Positions 57,618-64,000 of a stretch of DNA of 64,000 nucleotides are shown one piece after another; positions within the stretch are counted from its first letter, which is position 1, and each line of letters begins with the position of its first letter. The notes beneath the pieces are model-generated. The model saw nothing but the letters and a program-made list of their open reading frames with translations. It was not told where the DNA came from and ran no database searches. Source of the DNA: Forficula auricularia (lineage: Eukaryota > Arthropoda > Insecta > Dermaptera > Forficulidae); assembly GCA_024734495.1 (NCBI GenBank), contig JALMQS010000069.1:1934216-1998215 (forward strand), in the 5' to 3' direction. The position numbers and the translations under genes were made by a program.

Positions 57618-57940
57618 TTCTTGTCAATTTTCTCAAAAAAACAATGCATTGCATTCCTGTTTAAGAATATTTAACACCTCATCTAATTCTATATTTCATT
57701 TTGAATAGATAGACAAACAAAATAGGCCCCAGACAAAGCCGATACCATCCGAATTCATTTTTTTGAGCCAGATTATTATTTCTTGTGAATGTAAATAGAT
57801 TGACTATAGTTTTATAAGTATTGAACCAAGATTATTAATTACTAGTAAATTACTAATAATGTAATTACTATTAATTTATTACCCGTATTTAAAAAGATCT
57901 TTTTAAAGTATATATTAAATAAATTCTAAAGAATTGAAAT
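57618..57940 (+). terminator. Sap130: SAP130 3' UTR with poly(A) signal
   Basis: A canonical AATAAA lies at 57918-57923, about 300 bp after the stop. Cleavage is expected 10-30 bp further on. The UTR holds no evident repeat. Confidence 0.65.
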
Positions 57941-58379
57941 TATCAATCTAAGTCTTGATTTATTAAATAGCTTTCATTGGCCTTATACAGTTTTATTTTT
58001 AAGCCACTTGACTATTTTTATATATATATAAACTAGTGTACTAACGGCCGGTTCCATAAACAAATTACAGTCTTCTTACCATACATTTTTGTTTACATTA
58101 AGTTTCATAAAGCATAATGTAACATTAAAGTCAAAGAAGACTATAGAGTATGACAGCATGAAAATAAATAACAAAATTATTTAGAATTTATCAAATAAAT
58201 GTTTTAATTTGTTGTTTAATTAAATGTTTTGTTCTTATGGTTCGGGCCGAATCGGCTGGACTTATCTTAACTGAGCCAAACTGAATCTATCCAAAACGAA
58301 CCGATATGATTTATAGAGATTTGTTATCTAATTAAATCCTATCGGGCGGGCTCGCCTCACAAATAGGCCCTTTGCCCCA

Positions 58380-58690
58380 ATTCTCACCCAGATAGCTCAA
58401 GAATAATCTATAAATATTCTGATAATATCTTCTCTGGACATTGGAATATCCTGTGAATAATCTTTCAATCTTCGTAGATATTCTGGGAATATTCTTAGAA
58501 CTAAAATATTCGTGTAGGACATTAAATTCCCTTTCCCGGAATATTCCTAGTTGCACATTCTTGGAATATTTTCAGAAGATTAACCCCCATACAAATATTC
58601 TGTGGATCTCCTGGAGATAATTGGAATATATATGTCCTTTAAATAACTTTTTAGAATATTCTGGGGATATTGTGTGTTACCTGGGCAAAT
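58380..58690. repeat. Region of recurring GGAATATTC/AGAATATTC motifs
   Basis: At least eight copies of (G/A)AATATTC(T/C) in about 300 bp, with imperfect ends CCCAGATAGC and GTTACCTGGG. It could be a decayed TIR element. Function unknown. Confidence 0.4.
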
Positions 58691-58699
58691 GTTTCTATC

Positions 58700-59330
58700 C
58701 TCTACAGATCTTTGATTAGCATGAAAAAATCGATTATTATCTTTCGGAGATGAAATATTATTTTATATTTATAATATTTAACCAACGGAAACTCTCTTAA
58801 TCTAATTATAGCTAAAGATTTCCACAATATAGCTATATCTATCAAAAAAATATTAGGAGACTATAGTAAAACTGGTCATAAATTAAAAATGTGACAATTA
58901 TTTCTCTGTTGCATATTTTCTTCTGGGCAGTGTCTATATAAGTTTATAACTTTAAAATTTCTTTTTGACAGAACTATTGATTTTCATCCTTGCAATGTTA
59001 TCACAACTTTTAATGAACCCGGTTTGGGAGCTTTAATTTTTTGGCCCTTTTATGAAAATTGAAACAAAATAATTTTAAAATTAAATTTTTTTTTGACATA
59101 TTTTTTGAGAACCCGTCAGTGAAAATAAAACAAATAAGAACAATAATAATTCTAAAAGATGAGTTTGTAATAAATGAAATATCGAGTAAAATACTTTTTT
59201 CCATTTAGTTTTCTATTTTTTTTTTTTTTTTTTATATTTATAAAATTGACCAATGTTCTGCGAACCCTTAATAAAAATAAAAACGAAAATATGACTGTTG
59301 TTATGAATGGTGGGGAATCGAGAAAAATAA
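58700..59330. other. Intergenic AT-rich sequence, nothing assigned
   Basis: Short open frames here are AT-driven and show no family resemblance. Confidence 0.45.
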
Positions 59331-59339
59331 TTTTTGGTT

Positions 59340-59384
59340 TTAGTTTACGCGAAGGCCAAGCCTTCGAAACTATAGTCTCAAACA

Positions 59385-59424
<40 letters not shown>

Positions 59425-59425
59425 T
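59340..59425 (+). repeat. Hammerhead-family remnant followed by an AT microsatellite
   Basis: GAAGGCCAAGCCTTCGAAAC and TATAGTCTC at 59351-59379 keep the subfamily B stem II, GAA and stem III but lack CTGATGA. An (AT)n run of about 35 bp follows (59387-59423). Confidence 0.6.
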
Positions 59426-59750
59426 TATTCGACCCGTTCCTCTGTGCTGCGGTTTGGCGCACGCGAGTCCCAACTTTTCCTCCAGGCTCTTCTATCCTTC
59501 GCTATTGTGGTCCAATGCACCCCCAATCTTCTATCATCCGGAAGTCGAATAGAGTTCCTGTAGTCCAAGGAGTCGGCCCGTCGGATTGGCGGTCTTCCAG
59601 GAGGTCTTTTTATATATCGAGGAGTCCACTCTTGTAAAGATGTGTTCACCTCTCGTCATGTCTTCTCATTAGATGACCCGCCCACTTATGCTTCGACTCG
59701 TTGACAAATTCCAGCATATCTTTCACTCCGGACATTCTTATATCAGTGTT
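59425..59750 (-). pseudogene. LINE ORF2 C-terminal pseudogene
   Basis: The minus strand encodes GVKDMLEFVNESKHKWAGHL then MRRHDER, and in another frame PGRPPIRRADSL and TTIAKDRRAWRKSWDSRAP. The HKWAGHLMRR...GRPP...DRRAWR order is that of insect LINE ORF2 tails. At least one frameshift near 59650. Confidence 0.75.
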
Positions 59751-59759
59751 ATGTACCGT

Positions 59760-60835
59760 CTTTTTCCGAAAATAAGACAATGTCTTACTTTCTTTTTTGG
59801 TCCAAAATACGCACTAGGGCTTATTTTCTGGGGAGGGCAAAAATAAAAGTAAATTTATATATTTTTATTTAATATTTATTTTACATAGAATACAGAAATT
59901 TAAATTTATTCAATTACAGTCATGTCATCTTCTTCTGGAACATCGTCATAAATAAAATTCTGAATTATATTCTGATTTTCTTCCAAATCCATTTCCTGTT
60001 GAATCTCTCATGTCTTGCGATATAGCTATCGTTAAATGAATACTTCTTGTCTAAGTAGCCTGTTCGTAGTGCATTGGAAACATCCACTATCATGAATTTT
60101 TTACCGATGAGTTCTGTCAAAAGGGATATTTTAAAAATTGTATTGTAATTTCAATTTCTTAAATCCTAAATTTAACGCACTCCTTTTTCTGCCATGGTAG
60201 TTTCCAGACCTTATTGGGTACCCTGCATACAAAAATAGTATTTTTAACAGCAGGTTCTTTCATACTAAGCCGTTGTTTTTTGTTTAAAGATAAAAACCAA
60301 CTGGGATTGGACAGGATTGGGGTTACTCGGTCTCCTTTTAAATCAACCGGGGTCCTTGAATTAAGGTTTCAAGGACTTTGTAAAGTTTTTTGAGACTCAT
60401 TCCCTAGAAGATGCAATATGCATCCCCTAGAGCAGGGGTGCACCTATTTGTTAAGACCTTTGTGATATATATGGGGGGTTATCTATTTAAAATAGATTAA
60501 CTTTCATTTAAGAGTTAAAATGTGACTTTAATGCTGAGTAATATGAGACTTTTTTTGTGTGTGTTAATTTAGCTATTGTGTGACTTTTTAAAGTCAAAAT
60601 AACACTTAGCGAGGCTGGCAAGGAAATCAGAGGCCTGCCCTTAGACCCTTCAGGCTTCTGAGCCCCCAGCATAAAACCCCCTCTCAATCAATCGAAAGAT
60701 GTCTTTTTTAAGACTTCAGGTCACCTTCGTAAAAATAGATAAATCAAAGAATAATGACCCCCGTGGCGCTATAGGTTAACTTCTTTGAGACCAATCTTCT
60801 CTATTCTCTTGCGCCCCCTTTGCCCCCCCTGGGCA
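59760..60835. other. Intergenic sequence, possible transposon terminus, no genes
   Basis: GTACCGTCTTTTTCCGAAAA at 59755 with TAAGACAATGTCTTAC resembles a DNA-transposon end, but I found no partner. A GC-richer stretch at 60600-60840 holds no recognisable frame. Confidence 0.35.
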
Positions 60836-60847
60836 TGTACCCCCTTT

Positions 60848-61875
60848 TGCCCAGTTATACCGGGTGAGTTTTTTTATCTTGAGACAGTCTTTATAATTCA
60901 AAAACAGTGCATTATATGGAAAAAAGTTTCAAATAAAGTTTGTTTATATCGAGGGGGAAACTAAACTACGCTATTGTTTGTCGGCGTAGAACGGGCTTTC
61001 AAGGGTATTTCAATGTCAAGTTCTGTTTTTTAAATAGAACCCTCTATTTTTCTATACGTCAACTTAATCTACAAAAAAACTGAACAACTTTTGTAAGAAC
61101 TATTTTTTATACGATATCAAATAAATAAAATACATGAAAAATAAAATCTTAATAATTATTTAACTTAATTATCTAATAATAATGATTAAATAAATAATCA
61201 TTAAATCGAAAAGTCACAACAATGAAAATGAGGGTTTATAATTATATTAAAATGGCAGCCCTTAACTCTTCTTCCACATTCACCATAAATTAAGACCATT
61301 TTAATTCTGTCTTCAACAAAAAAATGCTTCATTTTTATTATGGTAATACAATATAACTTTCTACTGGATTGACAAGAGATATAAACTTTTTTAAAGTCAA
61401 GAATTTTAACTAGTTTTCTATTAAGTAGAAAATAATCTCTTAAATCTGAGTATAACGAAGTTTTCATATCATTATAAACACTTATTTTCATTGTTGTGAC
61501 TTTTTGATTTAATGATTATTTATTTGATAATTAAGTTGAATAATTGTTAAAAATAATTATTAAGATATTTTTTTGAGATCTAATTGATTCATGTATTTTG
61601 TTTATTTGTTATCGTATAAAAAAATAGTTTTTATGAAAGTTGTTCAATTTTTTTTTGTAGATTAAATTGACGTATAGAAGATTATAGGGTTCTATTTAAA
61701 AAACAGAACTTGACATTGAAATGCCCTTGGAAGCTTGTTCTACGTCGACAAACAATAGCGTGGTTTAGTTTCCCCCTCGATATAAACAAACTTTTTTCCA
61801 TATAATGCACTGTTTTTGGATTGTACGACTGCCTCAAGATAAAAAACTCCCCCGGTAGAATTGGGCCTGGGTAAA
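60848..61875. mobile_element. 1-kb foldback element with arms of about 390 bp
   Basis: The left arm (60850-61225) and right arm (61488-61875) are reverse complements over nearly the whole length, e.g. GAACTTGACATTGAAATGCC versus its mirror near 61000, and GTTTGTTTATATCGAGGGGG versus its mirror. The 260-bp centre is unpaired. The 96-residue minus-strand frame (61491-61201) spans mainly the centre and resembles nothing I know. Confidence 0.8.
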
Positions 61876-61879
61876 ACAA

Positions 61880-62730
61880 TGGAATTGATAATTGAAAAAT
61901 CTCTTAAGAATAATTGTGAGCTTAAAGATTCATTTCAACAATTGTTTAGATTTTATACTTTTGTTAAAGCTTAAATATTTAAGAAAATGAAATCATGATT
62001 ACCTATTATAATATTATGTCGGAAATATTTAATACTTTTGATTGGAAAATGAAAATTTTTTATATTTATAATGATAATAAAATTATATTTTCAAACAAGC
62101 AGAGCCTATCAAAGACGCACGGCTGGGGCCTCAATTTATAATATGTTATAAAAGACTTTTTAAAGGCCTCGCATTTTCTCTGAAAGGCTCTGCAAGCAAG
62201 TATGTGATTTCAAATACCAGTGAATTAACCAAGTTAGCCCTTTAAGTATAATTGTGAGGTGAAGGAATCTATAGTTTAAGTTTATTTTTGAAATCTTTAA
62301 TATATTTATTAAATTTATTTCAAATTCTCAAAGAACTAAAAAGTATCTGTGTATCTTGCTAATTAATATCTTATCAGAATTTCTCTAATATTTATAATAT
62401 ACGAATTATTTAAAGTTTTTTTTTTTATATATATTGTGCAATAATCGTTTTAATTTAATTGTAAATATTCTTCGTTTTTATTATAAAAATTTTATTTAAA
62501 TTTAATGTTTTATATATAATTAGGATTAAGTTAGATTATAATATTCTGGCTCAAAATTTTATATTTTGATTTATATTGAAATAAAATAAACTGAGTGTGT
62601 CATTTGATTATAAATATTTTTTCACTCAATTTACATCTTCATTTTCAATACACACATGTACATATTTATTGAAATTTGTCGAATTAAAATCAAAACAAAA
62701 GTGAAATGTCTATTAAATTTCTTAATTGGA
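61880..62730. other. Intergenic AT-rich sequence, nothing assigned
   Basis: No paired ends, tandem repeats or coding potential were recognised. Confidence 0.45.
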
Positions 62731-62732
62731 AG

Positions 62733-63638
62733 CAGGAGTGGTCCAAAAAAATGTATCCACTGTTTGAAAGTCCATAACTTGCAAACTAATTGACGGAGTT
62801 GTCTCATCTTTGGTAGTGTAATAGTTTGTAGTTCCGGCAATCGCCACACAAGCGTTCTATTGCGTTGTTTTGTTTTGTCAGATGACAGTCGTCAGATAGT
62901 CAGTGTTTTGTTCTTAGTTGAGCCTAGTTACTCGAGTAAAAATGGCTGGCGCAAGGCTTACATTCGATGAAAGGAAGTCAGTTTTGAAGTGGTATTTTAA
63001 GTACGAAAACATTAATGAGGTTCAACGGCAATGGCGAAATGTGTATCAAACAGAGCCACCGACACGTTTAACGATTCGTCGCATTCGAGACAAATTTGAA
63101 ACCGAAGGCTGTGTTAAAGATGCACACAAACAACGATCTGGGCGACCTGTAACAGTGAGGTGTACCTTCAGGAGCTTCAGACATCCATTTTACTAGCAAC
63201 AAGATGGTGGCCCAGCCCACTACCAAAATCGTGTTAGGGCGTATCTCGACGAAAATCTACCAGGAAGATGGATAGGCCGTAGAGGTGCTGTGGAGTATCC
63301 ACCACGTTCCCCAGACCTAACTCCGCTGGACTTTTACCTGTGGGGAACACTAAAGGACGTCGTTTATCGACAAAAGCCACGCACATTGGATGAACTTCGA
63401 GAATCCATCGTACATTCATGTGCAAATATCCAACTGAACACGTTGCAGTCAGTAGTTCGTGCTGCAGTTCGGCGGCATCGTTTGTGTGTGGATGTTAATG
63501 GTGACCATTTCGAACACCTACAGTGATATCTTTAAGTTGGACTTTAAGCTAGTTTCACCAAAAATGAGACAAATTCATCAATTGGTTTGCAAGTTATGGA
63601 CTTCTAAACAGTGGATACATTTTTTGGACCCCTCTGTA
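62733..63638 (+). mobile_element. Tc1/mariner-type element with in-frame internal deletion
   Basis: CAGGAGTGGTCCAAAAAAAT and GTATCCACTGTTT at the left are mirrored by AAACAGTGGATACATTTTTT and GGACCCCTCTG. TIRs of about 90 bp include AGTCCATAACTTGCAAAC. The transposase is deleted in its middle. Confidence 0.85.
62942..63526 (+). pseudogene. Mariner-type transposase, centre deleted
   Basis: The N-terminal part starts MAGARLTFDERKSVLKWYFK and holds an insect-type helix-turn-helix region (TRLTIRRIRDKFETEG, GRPVTV). After a junction near 63160 and a TAG stop at 63194-63196, the same frame continues QQDGGPAHYQNRVRAYLDEN and PPRSPDLTPLDFYLWGTLKD. The second and third catalytic acidic residues are in the QQDGGPAHY and SPDLTPLDFYLWG blocks. 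The first is lost with the deletion, so the protein cannot be active. Confidence 0.85.
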
Positions 63639-63894
63639 TTTCAATTTTCGAGAACCAATTACTTCCGTTTTAAAGAATTTCTTACAGGGACTAGCTTCTT
63701 TCATTTTGAGAAACTAGTTACAGCTGCAAGTTACTATAACTAACTGTCGTGCTAGTTACAAGTTACTTTTCAAACTAAATTCGATTTATCGCTCAGGATC
63801 CTATATTACAATTGGGAAAAATATTGTATAAACAAACTAAAGATTTTAATATTTTACCCTCCAACTTTTGAGATTAATTTTTATTTTTTGTTAA

Positions 63895-64000
63895 GGGAGA
63901 ATGGTGTAGGTTCTTGGTGAAACATATTAAATAAACTAAAGAAAATTTTTTAAATTTAAAATACTAGGTAGGTTTCACATTAATAAAAGATCAGATGCTT
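63895..64000 (+). mobile_element. Start of another hammerhead-family element, cut by the window edge
   Basis: ATGGTGTAGGTTCTTGGTGA and then CTAGGTAGGTTTCACATTAA match the outer ends of the 2355, 11041 and 40735 palindromes. The ribozyme core would lie beyond the window. Confidence 0.6.

Noticed and set aside
61201..61491. 96-residue minus-strand frame as a gene
   Set aside because: It sits in the centre of a foldback element, overlaps an arm at each end, is AT-driven and shows no family motif.

Overview
This window is AT-rich nuclear DNA from an arthropod, most likely an insect. The evidence is spliced exons with GT-AG introns, an AATAAA poly(A) signal, and a dense mix of Helitrons, mariner, hAT, PIF/Harbinger, LINE, Ty3/gypsy and tRNA-derived SINE sequence. 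I cannot name the order or species.

One host gene fills most of it: the plus-strand orthologue of SAP130, a subunit of the SIN3/HDAC corepressor. I assembled 19 coding exons from position 5520 to the stop at 57617. Every junction is GT-AG, the phases agree at all 18 introns, and the total is 2709 nt (902 codons plus stop). A probable non-coding first exon ends at 5173 and a poly(A) signal lies at 57918. Only about 5% of the gene is coding; the introns are largely transposon-derived.

Layout: 1-1184 is the 3' end of a gypsy element, with an LTR carrying a 106-bp tandem repeat. 1240-4800 holds foldback elements, a SINE, a small MITE and a Helitron. 5040-57940 is SAP130. Its introns contain tandem arrays (5925, 8240, 17940), hAT MITEs with 8-bp target duplications (5712, 11633, 20864, 25855), TA- and TTAA-flanked TIR elements, six Helitron-like copies, a degenerate mariner (34364), a LINE nested in another LINE (51200-53117) and a multiply nested Harbinger (42305-44990). 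57940-64000 is intergenic, with a LINE fragment, a large foldback and a mariner that has an in-frame internal deletion.

The most notable signal is a dispersed set of short elements carrying hammerhead-ribozyme-like motifs. At least 15 sites share the order CUGANGA, stem II, GAA, a short self-complementary stem III, then the cleavage nucleotide. They fall into five sequence subfamilies, occur on both strands and often sit in head-to-head inverted pairs. In several copies stem I is also complementary although its sequence differs between subfamilies, which argues for a folded RNA. Such minimal type I hammerheads are known from Penelope-like elements and animal retrozymes. No reverse transcriptase of that class is visible here, so these look non-autonomous. 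Several lie in the sense orientation inside SAP130 introns.
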